Assembly (NCBI RefSeq): GCF_001426885.1
Contig: NZ_LMFP01000028.1
Span: forward strand, 705,811-769,810
Direction of reading: 5' to 3'
DNA from: Pelomonas sp. Root1444
GTDB lineage: Bacteria; Pseudomonadota; Gammaproteobacteria; Burkholderiales; Burkholderiaceae_C
Length of the DNA stretch: 64,000 nucleotides
Part shown: piece by piece, positions 43,138-50,802 of the stretch
Layout of the letters: each line of letters begins with the position of its first letter
Numbering within the stretch: position 1 is the stretch's first letter
Translations under genes and position numbers: made by a program
The notes under the pieces: model-generated
Database searches by the model: none
What the model saw: the letters and a program-made list of their open reading frames with translations, nothing else
What the model was told of the DNA's origin: nothing

Positions 43138-44211
43138 ATGGAAGCATTCACCGGCACCCGCCCCCTCGCCCAGCCGCTTGACACTGCGGCGCTGGAAGCC
43201 TGGCTGCGCGTGCATGTCGACGGCTTTGCCGGGCCGCTGGACATCGAGCAGTTCAAGGGTGGCCAGTCCAACCCGACCTATCTGCTGACGACACCGGCCG
43301 CCAAGTACGTGATGCGCAGCAAGCCGGCGCCGGTGGCCAAGCTGCTGCCGTCGGCGCATGCCATCGAGCGCGAGTTCCAGGTCATGGGCGCGCTGGCCGG
43401 CACCGACGTGCCGGTGCCGGCGATGCGGGCGCTGTGCGAGGACGAGGCCGTCATCGGTCGCGCCTTCTACGTCATGGAATTCATGCCGGGCCGGGTGCTG
43501 TGGGACCAGAGCCTGCCGGGCATGACGCAGGCCGAACGGCGCGCGCACTACGACGAGATGAACCGCGTCATCGCGGCGCTGCACCAGGTCGATTTCAACG
43601 CTGCCGGTTTGGCGCACTACGGCAAGCCGGGCAACTACTTCGAGCGCCAGATCGGCCGCTGGAGCAAGCAGTACCTCGCCTCGGTCACCGAGCCCAACGC
43701 GGCGATGGACGCGCTGCTGGCCTGGCTGCCGGCACACATCCCCGCAACCGCGCGTGACGAGCGCGAGATCAGCATCGTGCATGGCGACTACCGCATGGAC
43801 AACGTCGTCTTCCACCCCACGGAGCCACGCATCATCGCGGTGCTGGACTGGGAGCTGTCGACGCTGGGCCATCCGCTGGCGGACTTCAGCTACCACTGCA
43901 TGAGCTGGCACATCCAGACCTCGGGCGCTGCGCGCGGCCTGGGCGGCAAGGACCTCGTCGAGCTGGGCATCCCGGGCGAGCGCGAGTATGTGCAGCGCTA
44001 TTGCGAGCGCACAGGGCGCGCGGATGTCGAGGCCGTCATGGCCGACTGGAACTTCTACATGGCCTACAACATGTTCCGCATCGCGGCCATCGTGCAGGGC
44101 ATCGCCAAGCGCGTCGAGGACGGCACGGCCTCTAGCTCGCAGGCCAGGGAGACGGCGGCAAGCGCCAGGCCGCTGTCGCAACTGGCCTGGAGCTTCGCGC
44201 AGAAGGCCTAA
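43138..44211 (+). CDS. Aminoglycoside phosphotransferase-like kinase (acyl-CoA dehydrogenase-associated type)
   Basis: A 357-residue APH/choline-kinase-fold protein. FKGGQSNPTYLL (about 38-49) forms the nucleotide loop, the Brenner motif HGDYRMDNVVF (about 217-227) carries the catalytic Asp, and the metal-binding motif is VLDWELSTLGHPLADFSY (about 237-254). This subfamily resembles human ACAD10/ACAD11 N-terminal kinases, which phosphorylate 4-hydroxyacyl-CoAs; the substrate here is inferred from that likeness only. ATG at 43138 is taken; ATG at 43105 is an alternative. Its stop overlaps the convergent gene by 3 bp. Confidence 0.88.
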   Translation: MEAFTGTRPLAQPLDTAALEAWLRVHVDGFAGPLDIEQFKGGQSNPTYLLTTPAAKYVMRSKPAPVAKLLPSAHAIEREFQVMGALAGTDVPVPAMRALCEDEAVIGRAFYVMEFMPGRVLWDQSLPGMTQAERRAHYDEMNRVIAALHQVDFNAAGLAHYGKPGNYFERQIGRWSKQYLASVTEPNAAMDALLAWLPAHIPATARDEREISIVHGDYRMDNVVFHPTEPRIIAVLDWELSTLGHPLADFSYHCMSWHIQTSGAARGLGGKDLVELGIPGEREYVQRYCERTGRADVEAVMADWNFYMAYNMFRIAAIVQGIAKRVEDGTASSSQARETAASARPLSQLAWSFAQKA

Positions 44212-44945
44212 CTCGCGTCCCCCGGGCGGGTGGACGGTGTCCAGGCGATCGAGGTGGTGGTCGGCCAGACACCGTTGTCCGACAGCCGCGCAGCCACGCG
44301 CAGCGCCTCGCGCGCGGCGATCTCCAGCAGGCGCACCAGCGCTTGCAGCCTGGGCAGGTCGGCCTCGGCCATCTCGGTGCGCAGGTAGAGGTTGCCGCGC
44401 ATGCTCATCAGCACGAAGGGATGGCCCTCGGGCAGCAGGTCCTGGCTCGCCTGCGCCAGTGCCTCGCTGAGTTCACCGTCGATCCAGGCGCCGGCCAGGT
44501 CCTTCGTCACGCCGACGATGCCGTAGCGCTGGCGCACGATCTGTGAGGTCGCGTTGTTGAACTTCGGAAACATCACCAGCCAGCGCATCTCCTCGGGCGT
44601 GTCGGTGTCGACGCGGGTCTTGAGCGTGTCGGTGTAGGCCTCGAACACGGCGCGCTCGAGGTTCTCCATCAGCGCGCGGCACAACACCATCAGTTGCAGG
44701 TCTTGGTGCAGCCCCATCTCGCAGCGCATGCGCAATTCGAAGCCGGGCAGATAGCTGCGTTGCGACACGCCCCATTCGATGCGCAGCCGGCCGGGCTGGG
44801 CCGTGGGTTGATCAATCTGGAAGCCTAGGCCGTCCCGTGTCAGCGTGAACTCGGCGCCGCGCGCCTCGGCCCATTCCTGGATCGGACGCCAGCGTGCTGC
44901 GTTGGCGCGCGTCACGAGCCAGTGCTTGACCTGCTTTACCACCAT
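44208..44945 (-). CDS. Conserved protein of unknown function
   Basis: I do not recognise this 245-residue protein. It has no signal peptide or membrane span. Its mixed alpha/beta character (RLRIEWGVSQRSYLPGFELRM about 52-72, then a long amphipathic helix, then MRWLVMFPKFNNAT) hints at a YbjN-like or chaperone-like fold, but that is not supported by a motif. The codon bias is normal for the window. It is convergent with the kinase gene and divergent from the glutathione transferase gene. Confidence 0.7.
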   Translation of the reverse strand: MVVKQVKHWLVTRANAARWRPIQEWAEARGAEFTLTRDGLGFQIDQPTAQPGRLRIEWGVSQRSYLPGFELRMRCEMGLHQDLQLMVLCRALMENLERAVFEAYTDTLKTRVDTDTPEEMRWLVMFPKFNNATSQIVRQRYGIVGVTKDLAGAWIDGELSEALAQASQDLLPEGHPFVLMSMRGNLYLRTEMAEADLPRLQALVRLLEIAAREALRVAARLSDNGVWPTTTSIAWTPSTRPGDAS

Positions 44946-45004
44946 GAGTCGTGAGAAGTCTGAGAATGGGGTCTACGCTGCGGCGCACCGGATGGAGGCG
45001 ACGA

Positions 45005-45697
45005 ATGATCGAAGTGTATTCATGGCCTACACCTAATGGGCACAAGGTGCACATCATGCTGGAGGAGTGCAGCCTTGCGTACCGGGTGCATCCCGTGGAC
45101 ATCGGCGCCGGCGACCAGTTCGCGCCGGACTTCCTCGCGATCAGCCCCAACAACAAGATCCCGGCCATCACCGATCCCGACGGGCCCGACGGCGCGCCGA
45201 TCTCGCTGTTCGAGAGCGGCGCCATCCTGCTCTACCTCGCCGGCAAGACCGGCAAGCTGCTGCCCACCGACGTGCGCGGCAAATACGAGGTGCTGCAGTG
45301 GTTGATGTTCCAGATGGGCGGCGTCGGACCGATGCTCGGGCAGGCGCATCACTTCCGCATCTATGCTCCCGAGAAGATCGACTACGCGATCGACCGCTAC
45401 ACCAACGAGGCCAGGCGCCTGTACTCGGTCATCAACAAGCGCCTCGCGCATTCGACCTATCTCGGCGGGCGCGACTACAGCATCGCCGACATCGCCGTCT
45501 TCCCCTGGCTGCGCTCCTGGAAGAACCAGGGCGTGGAGATGGGCGACTACCCGCACCTGCGCGGCTGGTTCGACGAGATCGCCAAGCGCCCGGCGGTGCA
45601 GCGCGGTGTCGAGGTGCTGGCGCGGGCGCGCAAGCCGTTGACGGACGAGAAGGCGCGGGAAGCGCTGTTCGGCCAGCGGCAGGCGCAACAGCGCTGA
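45005..45697 (+). CDS. Glutathione S-transferase, YfcG/YghU-like
   Basis: A 230-residue GST. The thioredoxin-like N-domain has PTPNGHKVHIMLEE (7-20), NNKIPAI (about 51-57) and SLFESGAILLYLA (about 67-79), and the helical C-domain has YSIADIAVFPWLR. The TPNGHK sequence matches YfcG/YghU, which bind two glutathiones and act as disulfide reductases. ATG at 45005 precedes the domain exactly; upstream ATGs are in poor context. Confidence 0.92.
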   Translation: MIEVYSWPTPNGHKVHIMLEECSLAYRVHPVDIGAGDQFAPDFLAISPNNKIPAITDPDGPDGAPISLFESGAILLYLAGKTGKLLPTDVRGKYEVLQWLMFQMGGVGPMLGQAHHFRIYAPEKIDYAIDRYTNEARRLYSVINKRLAHSTYLGGRDYSIADIAVFPWLRSWKNQGVEMGDYPHLRGWFDEIAKRPAVQRGVEVLARARKPLTDEKAREALFGQRQAQQR

Positions 45698-45800
45698 GGC
45701 GGAGTTCAAGGTCCCAGGCAGCGGCGACCGAGCGGCGTGCTCGATCAGCAGCTTGAGACAGCGGTCATGGACCTGGGCGGAAGCGACTGACTTGAAGGCG

Positions 45801-46526
45801 TCAAGGGCGCACGCCGGGCGGCTGCATCGCCATGCCGGCCGAGCGGCGTGCGAGGTGCACCTCCAGCGCCAGCAGCTCGGCGCTGTCCCAGTCCCACACC
45901 TTGGCGCGCACACCGTTCAGGCAGCCGCGCAGGCGGCGCTGCAGGCTGCCCAACGACTGCCACTCCAGGCGATAGACCGGATAGTCGTCGACATGCGCTT
46001 GCGGGATCAGGCTGCCGCCCAGGCGCAGGCCGGCACGCTCGTCGTGGCACTGCGCGCACGACAGGTTGAGCGCGCCGATGCGGGTCGTGTAGAGACGCTC
46101 GCCGCGCTTGGCCGCCGCGTCCAGCTCTGGGCCACGCGGCGGCTGCAACGGCAGGCCGCGCGACTGCTGCGCGACGAGGGCCGACAGCGCCAGCAGCGGC
46201 TCGGCCTCGGGCGCCCACGCCGGCTGCTGCTGGTGCCGCACGCGGCAGCGCTGTATGCGGGCGGGCAGATCGACAAGACCGTTGTCCCAGGCCGGGTAGC
46301 GCGCGGCGGCACCGCGCAAGGTCTCGGGCTCACCATGGCAGCTGGCGCAGGCCTTGGGGCCGGCGCGCCACTGCTCACGGCCCAGGGCCAACGCGAGCTG
46401 CGCGGGGTGCTGGGCGTCGTCGGCCTGCAGTGTGCGCAGCGCCGGGCTCATGGTGTCGCGGCCGGAGCGGCGCTCGTCGGCATGGGCCGCCAGCGCGACG
46501 GCGAGAAGCAGCAGCGCGGCTTTCAT
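45801..46526 (-). CDS. soxA: SoxA, diheme cytochrome c of thiosulfate oxidation
   Basis: A 241-residue periplasmic SoxA. After a signal peptide (1-15) there are two heme c motifs, CASCH (about 60-64) and CAQCH (about 159-163), and the conserved CR-x-RHQQ-x-PAW segment between them. The active-site cysteine that becomes a heme-ligating persulfide is kept in RGCLNGVRA (about 204-212). With SoxX it attaches thiosulfate to SoxY. It overlaps the soxZ stop (ATGA) and is the last gene of the sox-ior operon; soxB does not follow. Confidence 0.95.
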   Translation of the reverse strand: MKAALLLLAVALAAHADERRSGRDTMSPALRTLQADDAQHPAQLALALGREQWRAGPKACASCHGEPETLRGAAARYPAWDNGLVDLPARIQRCRVRHQQQPAWAPEAEPLLALSALVAQQSRGLPLQPPRGPELDAAAKRGERLYTTRIGALNLSCAQCHDERAGLRLGGSLIPQAHVDDYPVYRLEWQSLGSLQRRLRGCLNGVRAKVWDWDSAELLALEVHLARRSAGMAMQPPGVRP

Positions 46527-46846
46527 GTGACCGTGAGCGGGCGCGTCTCGCGGTGTTCGAAGCCGTTGTCGCCGCGCCAGCTGAAGGCGAGCTCGCCGGA
46601 CTTGCTGGCGCGCAGCCAGAAGGCGAGATAGGGGTTGGCCGAGATCGCGGCGAACAGGTCGGCCGCGAAGACTAGTTCACCATCGAGCCGGCATTCGAAG
46701 CGCCGCACGATGTCCCGCGACAGGCGAGCGCCGCCGTCGCTGGTGCGGTAGCCGGTCTCCATCGCGTGGGCGACAGTGGCGCGCACCTCGAAGGGCTCGC
46801 CCGCCACGATGACCGTGGGCAGCGTGATGACGGCGCGCGTGACCAT
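46523..46846 (-). CDS. soxZ: SoxZ, sulfur-carrier partner subunit
   Basis: A 107-residue SoxZ with the Ig-like fold pattern GEPFEVRATVAHAMETGYR (16-34) and FAAISANPYLAFWLRASKSG (about 65-84). It forms the heterodimer with SoxY that carries sulfur intermediates. There is no signal peptide, since SoxZ is exported with SoxY by the Tat pathway. A degenerate copy of the structured repeat lies between it and soxY. Confidence 0.95.
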   Translation of the reverse strand: MVTRAVITLPTVIVAGEPFEVRATVAHAMETGYRTSDGGARLSRDIVRRFECRLDGELVFAADLFAAISANPYLAFWLRASKSGELAFSWRGDNGFEHRETRPLTVT

Positions 46847-46850
46847 CAGC

Positions 46851-46918
46851 GCCCGCCGGATCGCGCCAAGAGCGCGCTGTCCGCCGCGGGGGACAGTGCG
46901 CGAAGCGAGCGTGGGCGC
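46851..46918 (-). repeat. Structured intergenic repeat, copy C (degenerate)
   Basis: Related to copies A and B by the order of GCCCGCCGGA, a GC hairpin, GGGGGACAGTG and GCGAGCGTGGG. It fills the gap between the soxY stop and the soxZ start. Because it is degenerate, its membership in the family is less certain than for the other two copies. Confidence 0.55.
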
Positions 46919-46926
46919 GTCATGGC

Positions 46927-47346
46927 TCAGGGCTCCACGCAGGCGGCGAGCGTCACGACGACCTCGACACCCGTCTGCCAGCAGCGCCCATCGGCCGCTT
47001 GGGCCACCGCCACGATGCGCTGGCTGCGCGCCAGGCGCATGCGGGTGCTGAACTCCGGCTTGCCGCTGGCGGTGCTGAAGGCGACATGCACGACCTCGGG
47101 CTCAGGGTTCAGTGGCGTGAACAGCGCGAGGCCGGTGACCGGTTCGATGGCGACGACGCGCACCGGCACCGCGTTGCCGTTCTCCACCAGCTCGGCGATC
47201 TCGATCTTCAACGCGCCGTTTCCTTGGACTTGGGGCTCACGGCCGGCCCAGGCGCGGATGGCCGCCCGCATCGCGTCGTCGCTGGCCTGCGCCTCGGGCA
47301 GCGCCGCGAACACCGCGCTCGCGACGATGAATTCGCGCCGTTTCAT
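46927..47346 (-). CDS. soxY: SoxY, sulfur carrier with atypical C-terminus
   Basis: A 139-residue SoxY. The N-terminus MKRREFIVASAVFAALPE is a Tat-type signal without the second strong hydrophobic block. The Ig-like fold is recognisable (IEIAELVENGNAVPV, about 50-64). Canonical SoxY ends in GGCGG, with the cysteine that carries sulfur. Here the chain ends in LAACVEP, so the carrier cysteine is preserved, four residues from the end, but the flexible glycines are replaced. Confidence 0.9.
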   Translation of the reverse strand: MKRREFIVASAVFAALPEAQASDDAMRAAIRAWAGREPQVQGNGALKIEIAELVENGNAVPVRVVAIEPVTGLALFTPLNPEPEVVHVAFSTASGKPEFSTRMRLARSQRIVAVAQAADGRCWQTGVEVVVTLAACVEP

Positions 47347-47711
47347 TTCGCCAGCGTGCCGAGGTAGGCCACGATGTCGTCGAGCTGCTGCTCGGTCAGC
47401 GCCGGCTTGCCGGCCCAGGCCGGCGCCACGTCGCGCAAGCCTGCCGTCGAGCGGAACGGCGGCATGACGGTGGCCGGGTTGAAGCGGCGCATGTCGGCGA
47501 TGCGATCGCGCAGGTCCTTCGCATCCAGTCGCGTCGCGATGCCGGCGAGCGGTGGCGCGAGGTTACCCTGGTTGGCATCGCCCGCGGCGGTCAGCGCATG
47601 GCACAGCAGGCAAAGCGTCTGCGTGCGGTCGGCCACCAGCGCCCGGCCGCGCTCCACGTCGCCTGCATGAGCGCTGGCTGCGACGAGCAGCAGGGCCGGC
47701 CACGCGCGCAT
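47343..47711 (-). CDS. soxX: SoxX, monoheme cytochrome c
   Basis: A 122-residue SoxX with a signal peptide (1-16) and a single heme motif CLLCH (34-38). The GNLAPPLAGI block and the heme-ligand Met in PATVMPPF (about 79-86) match SoxX. It pairs with SoxA. The start overlaps the molybdopterin subunit's stop by one base (TGATG) and the stop overlaps soxY (ATGA), tying the sox genes into the ior-like operon. Confidence 0.94.
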   Translation of the reverse strand: MRAWPALLLVAASAHAGDVERGRALVADRTQTLCLLCHALTAAGDANQGNLAPPLAGIATRLDAKDLRDRIADMRRFNPATVMPPFRSTAGLRDVAPAWAGKPALTEQQLDDIVAYLGTLAK

Positions 47712-49888
47712 CAGGCGAGCTTGTGCCTGGCCAGCGGCAGGTCGCGGATGCGCTTGCCGGTCGCGGCGAAGATGGCATTCAGCACCGCCGGTGCCGCGAC
47801 CGCGATGGTCGGTTCGCCGACGCCGCCCCAGAAGCCGCCCGACGGCATGCAGATCGTCTCGACGGCCGGCATGTGTTCCATCTTCATGACCGGGTAGGTG
47901 TCGAAGTTCTGCTGCTCGACACGGCCTTCCTTGACCGTGATCTCGCCGAACAGCGCCGCCGACAGGCCGTAGACGAAGCTGCCCTCCACTTGAGCCGCGA
48001 TCTGCTGCGGGTTGACGGCATGGCCAGGGTCGGTGGCGGCGACGATGCGGTGGATCTTCAGCTCACCCGCCTTGCTGACCGACACCTCCGCGCAGGCCGC
48101 CACATAACTGCCGAAGCCCATGATCTGCGCGAGGCCCAGGGACCGACCCTTGGCTCTGGGCTTGCCCCAGCCGGCCTTGGCCGCCACCGCGTTCAGCACG
48201 GCGAGGTGCTTGGGCGAGCCGGCCAGCAACTCGCGGCGCAGCTCCAGCGGGTCGCGCTTGGCGGCGTGGGCCACCTCGTCGATGAAGCATTCCAGGTAGA
48301 CCGCGTTCTGGTTCAGGTTCACGCCGCGCCAGAAGCCCGGCGGCACCGTCGGGTTGCGCATCGCATGGTCGATGAGCAGGTGGGGCACCGCATAGCCGAG
48401 CACGCCTTCCGCGCCGCTGGCGTTCAGGCCCTGGAAGACGGCGGGGTCCTTCCCGTCCCTGATGTTCTGCGGAAAGATGCCCGCGACGATGCTCTGGCCC
48501 GAGATGCGCATATGCAGCGCGGTGAGCTTGCCGGCCGCGTCCAGGCCCGCCGTCAGCTTGCACTGCGTGACCGGGTGGTAGCGGCCATGCGTCATGTCTT
48601 CCTCGCGGCTCCAGATCAGCTTGACCGGCGTGCCGGGCAGCTCCTTGGCGATGGCCACCGCCTGGCGCACCCAGTCGTGCACGGCGCCGCGCCGCCCGAA
48701 GCCGCCGCCCAGGTGCAGCTTGTAGACCTCGCATTGCGACGGCGGCAGCCCCGAGGCCTCGGCCGCGGCGGCCAACGCCGCTTCGCCGTTCTGCGTCGGC
48801 GTCCAGACCTCGCAACGCTCGGGCGTCCCGGGCGTTGCAGCCGTGATGAGGGCGGTCGCGTTCATCACCTCCATCGTGGCGTGGTTCTGGTGCGGGTAGC
48901 TGTAGATCGCCTCGACCGTCCTCGCCGCACTGGCCAGCGCCGTGCGGGCATCGCCCTGGCTGCTGCCCACGGCCGCATCGGCGGCGTCCAGCCCGGCCTT
49001 CAGCGTGGCCGCCGTGTCGACGCTGTTCTGCGTGGCATTGGCGCCCTCGTCCCAAACGATGGCCAGTGCATCCAGCGCGGTCTTGGCGCGCCACCAGGTG
49101 TCCGCGACGACCGCCACGGCCGAGTCGCCCACCTTGACGACCTTCTTCACACCCGGCCGCTTCTCCACCTCGGTGGCATCGAAGCTTTTCAGCTTGCCGC
49201 CAAAGACCGGACAGTCCTTGATGGCCGCGTTCAGCATGCCGGGCAGTGGCAGGTCCATGCCGTAGACCTGCGAGCCGTCGAGCTTCGGCTTGGTGTCCAG
49301 CCGCTTCATCGGGCGGCCGGCCAGCTGCCAGTCCTTGACGGGCTTGAGCTGGATGTCGGCGGGGGCCGCGAGCTTGGCAGCCTCGGCGGCGAGCTGGCCG
49401 TAGCTCAGCCGCTTGCCCGCGTGCTGGACCCAGCCCGCAGCCGTCGTGCACGCCACCACCGGCACATCCCACTGGTTGGCCGCTGCCTGGATCAGCAGCG
49501 CCCGCGCCAGCGCGCCGCCCTTGCGCACGTACTCGTGCGACTCGCGCACACCGCGGCTGCCGCCGGTGCTCATGCTGCCCCAGGCGCGGTTGCGGGCGAG
49601 GTTCTGGCCAGGCGTCGGGTACTCGGTCTTCACGCGCGTCCAGTCGCACTCCAGCTCCTCGGCCACCAGCTGGGCCAGGCCGGTCAGCGTGCCCTGCCCC
49701 ATCTCCGAGCGCGCGATGCGGATGACGACGGTCTCGTCCGGGAGGACCTGCACCCAGGCGTTCAGCTCCGGCGTGTCGGCAGCCGCCGTTTGCGCGAGGC
49801 CAGGCACATGGAAGCCGACCATCAACCCACCGGCCGCCGCCGAGGTGGCATGCAGGAAACCGCGCCGATTCAGAACGGCGGCGCTCAT
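47711..49888 (-). CDS. Molybdopterin-binding hydroxylase large subunit, isoquinoline 1-oxidoreductase beta-like
   Basis: A 725-residue subunit of the xanthine-oxidase family. A Tat signal ([15 protein letters not shown], 7-21) marks periplasmic export. MPT-binding loops include [12 protein letters not shown] (about 62-73), the duplicated GQG-type loop regions, LGGGFGRRG (about 395-403) and the C-terminal [12 protein letters not shown] (about 690-701), which carries the active-site Glu. These enzymes hydroxylate N-heterocycles or aldehydes, passing electrons to cytochromes. The substrate here is unknown. Confidence 0.92.
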   Translation of the reverse strand: MSAAVLNRRGFLHATSAAAGGLMVGFHVPGLAQTAAADTPELNAWVQVLPDETVVIRIARSEMGQGTLTGLAQLVAEELECDWTRVKTEYPTPGQNLARNRAWGSMSTGGSRGVRESHEYVRKGGALARALLIQAAANQWDVPVVACTTAAGWVQHAGKRLSYGQLAAEAAKLAAPADIQLKPVKDWQLAGRPMKRLDTKPKLDGSQVYGMDLPLPGMLNAAIKDCPVFGGKLKSFDATEVEKRPGVKKVVKVGDSAVAVVADTWWRAKTALDALAIVWDEGANATQNSVDTAATLKAGLDAADAAVGSSQGDARTALASAARTVEAIYSYPHQNHATMEVMNATALITAATPGTPERCEVWTPTQNGEAALAAAAEASGLPPSQCEVYKLHLGGGFGRRGAVHDWVRQAVAIAKELPGTPVKLIWSREEDMTHGRYHPVTQCKLTAGLDAAGKLTALHMRISGQSIVAGIFPQNIRDGKDPAVFQGLNASGAEGVLGYAVPHLLIDHAMRNPTVPPGFWRGVNLNQNAVYLECFIDEVAHAAKRDPLELRRELLAGSPKHLAVLNAVAAKAGWGKPRAKGRSLGLAQIMGFGSYVAACAEVSVSKAGELKIHRIVAATDPGHAVNPQQIAAQVEGSFVYGLSAALFGEITVKEGRVEQQNFDTYPVMKMEHMPAVETICMPSGGFWGGVGEPTIAVAAPAVLNAIFAATGKRIRDLPLARHKLA

Positions 49889-50379
49889 GCTTTGGCTCCG
49901 TCGATGACGATGGGGATCTGCTTGCGCTGCACCTGGCCGGCGGCGAGGTGGATGGCGGCGCGCACGCGGTTGTAGGTGCCGCAGCGGCAGATGTTGGTCA
50001 TCGCTGCATCAATGTCGGCGTCGGTGGGCTTGGGCTTGGCCTTCAGCAGCGCCGCGGCGGCCATCAGCATGCCGCTCTGGCAGAAGCCGCACTGCGGCAC
50101 GTCGAGCGCATCCCAGGCCTTCTGCAGCGGGTGCGAGGCGTTCGGCGCCAGGCCCTCGATGGTGGTCACCTTCTGGGTGGGCGTCAGCGCCGAGGCCGGC
50201 ATCACGCAGCTGCGCACGGGCGCGCCGTCGATGTGGACGGTGCAGGCCCCGCACTGCGCCACCCCGCAGCCGTACTTGGTGCCCGTCAGGCCCAGCTGCT
50301 CGCGCAGCACCCAGAGCAGCGGCGTGTCGGCTTCCGCCTCGTACTGCATCCGCTTGCCGTTGACCGTCAACTCCGCCAT
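49885..50379 (-). CDS. [2Fe-2S] small subunit, isoquinoline 1-oxidoreductase alpha-like
   Basis: A 164-residue ferredoxin-type subunit. Plant-type cluster cysteines are in CGVAQCGAC (38-46) with a fourth after [11 protein letters not shown] (about 58). The second cluster is in CGFCQSGM (about 97-104) with CRCG (about 131-134). It passes electrons from the molybdenum centre of the partner encoded just downstream with ATGA overlap. It is the first gene of the operon that ends with soxA. Confidence 0.95.
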   Translation of the reverse strand: MAELTVNGKRMQYEAEADTPLLWVLREQLGLTGTKYGCGVAQCGACTVHIDGAPVRSCVMPASALTPTQKVTTIEGLAPNASHPLQKAWDALDVPQCGFCQSGMLMAAAALLKAKPKPTDADIDAAMTNICRCGTYNRVRAAIHLAAGQVQRKQIPIVIDGAKA

Positions 50380-50472
50380 GCCCGCTCCGCTACGCCACCC
50401 TTGGCGGCCGGCAGACTAGCAGGGTCGACACCGCTCTGTCACGCCGTCAGGCCACCGGCCCAGCGGAGCGCA

Positions 50473-50600
50473 CAAAAAAAGAAACCCCAGCCATCCGGCT
50501 GGGGTTCAAACCGTCTTCCGCTGTCACGGTAGACGCCTGCTCAGGGAGGAACAGCAGGGGGCCGAAGCCCGAGGGCAATGTAGCCTGGCGTTTCGCATGC
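50473..50600 (-). ncRNA. Candidate structured small RNA
   Basis: On the minus strand three hairpins abut with no spacer: GGGC-UUCG-GCCC (50559-50570), CCTGCT/AGCAGG with an 11-nt loop (50536-50558) and CGTCT/AGACG with an inner CCG/CGG stem (50512-50535). A 10-bp terminator stem with a U-run follows at 50483-50506. The cUUCGg tetraloop is only formed on the minus strand. The loop of the second hairpin contains CCUCC, complementary to a Shine-Dalgarno sequence. No coding frame or clear promoter was found. The 5' end is unknown; 50600 is a guess. Confidence 0.5.
50483..50506 (-). terminator. Rho-independent terminator of the candidate small RNA
   Basis: Stem AACCCCAGCC/GGCTGGGGTT with an ATCC loop, followed on the minus strand by TCTTTTTTT. 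It lies upstream of the hydroxylase operon start and cannot belong to the operon itself. Confidence 0.9.
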
Positions 50601-50661
50601 GCTTGTAGGACTAGATGCCAATCACATTGCTTTACAGCGTGCCCGCGCGTTCGATTGAGAC

Positions 50662-50693
50662 AAAAAAGCCTGGGCCGCTTGAACGGCCCAGGC
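50662..50693 (-). terminator. Rho-independent terminator downstream of tRNA-Arg
   Basis: Stem GCCTGGGCCG/CGGCCCAGGC (50668-50693) with a 6-nt loop, followed on the minus strand by TTTTTT. It starts 17 bp after the tRNA CCA end. Confidence 0.9.
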
Positions 50694-50709
50694 TCCTTGC
50701 CCAGTGATG

Positions 50710-50786
50710 TGGCCTGCCCGGAGGGACTCGAACCCCCGACCTGCTGCTTAGAAGGCAGCTGCTCTATCCAGTTGAGCTACGGGCAG
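50710..50786 (-). tRNA. tRNA-Arg (anticodon UCU)
   Basis: A 77-nt cloverleaf on the minus strand. The acceptor is CTGCCCG/CGGGCAG, D-arm GCTC/GAGC, anticodon stem GCTGC/GCAGC with loop CTTCTAA (anticodon TCT, reads AGA), and T-arm GGGGG/CCCTC with loop TTCGAGT. CCA is encoded. The 5' base is C, which is uncommon but pairs with G72. AGA is rare in this high-GC window. Confidence 0.96.
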
Positions 50787-50802
50787 ACAGAACGCGTGAT
50801 TA

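Noticed and set aside
45729-45743. CGAGC-GGCGT-GCTCG hairpin between the glutathione transferase and soxA genes as a terminator
   Set aside because: Only a 5-bp stem and no U-run on either strand.
50473-50600. 6S RNA or SRP RNA
   Set aside because: The size, hairpin order and lack of a long closing stem with a central bubble do not fit 6S RNA, and the SRP apical loop sequence is absent. It is kept as an unassigned small RNA.
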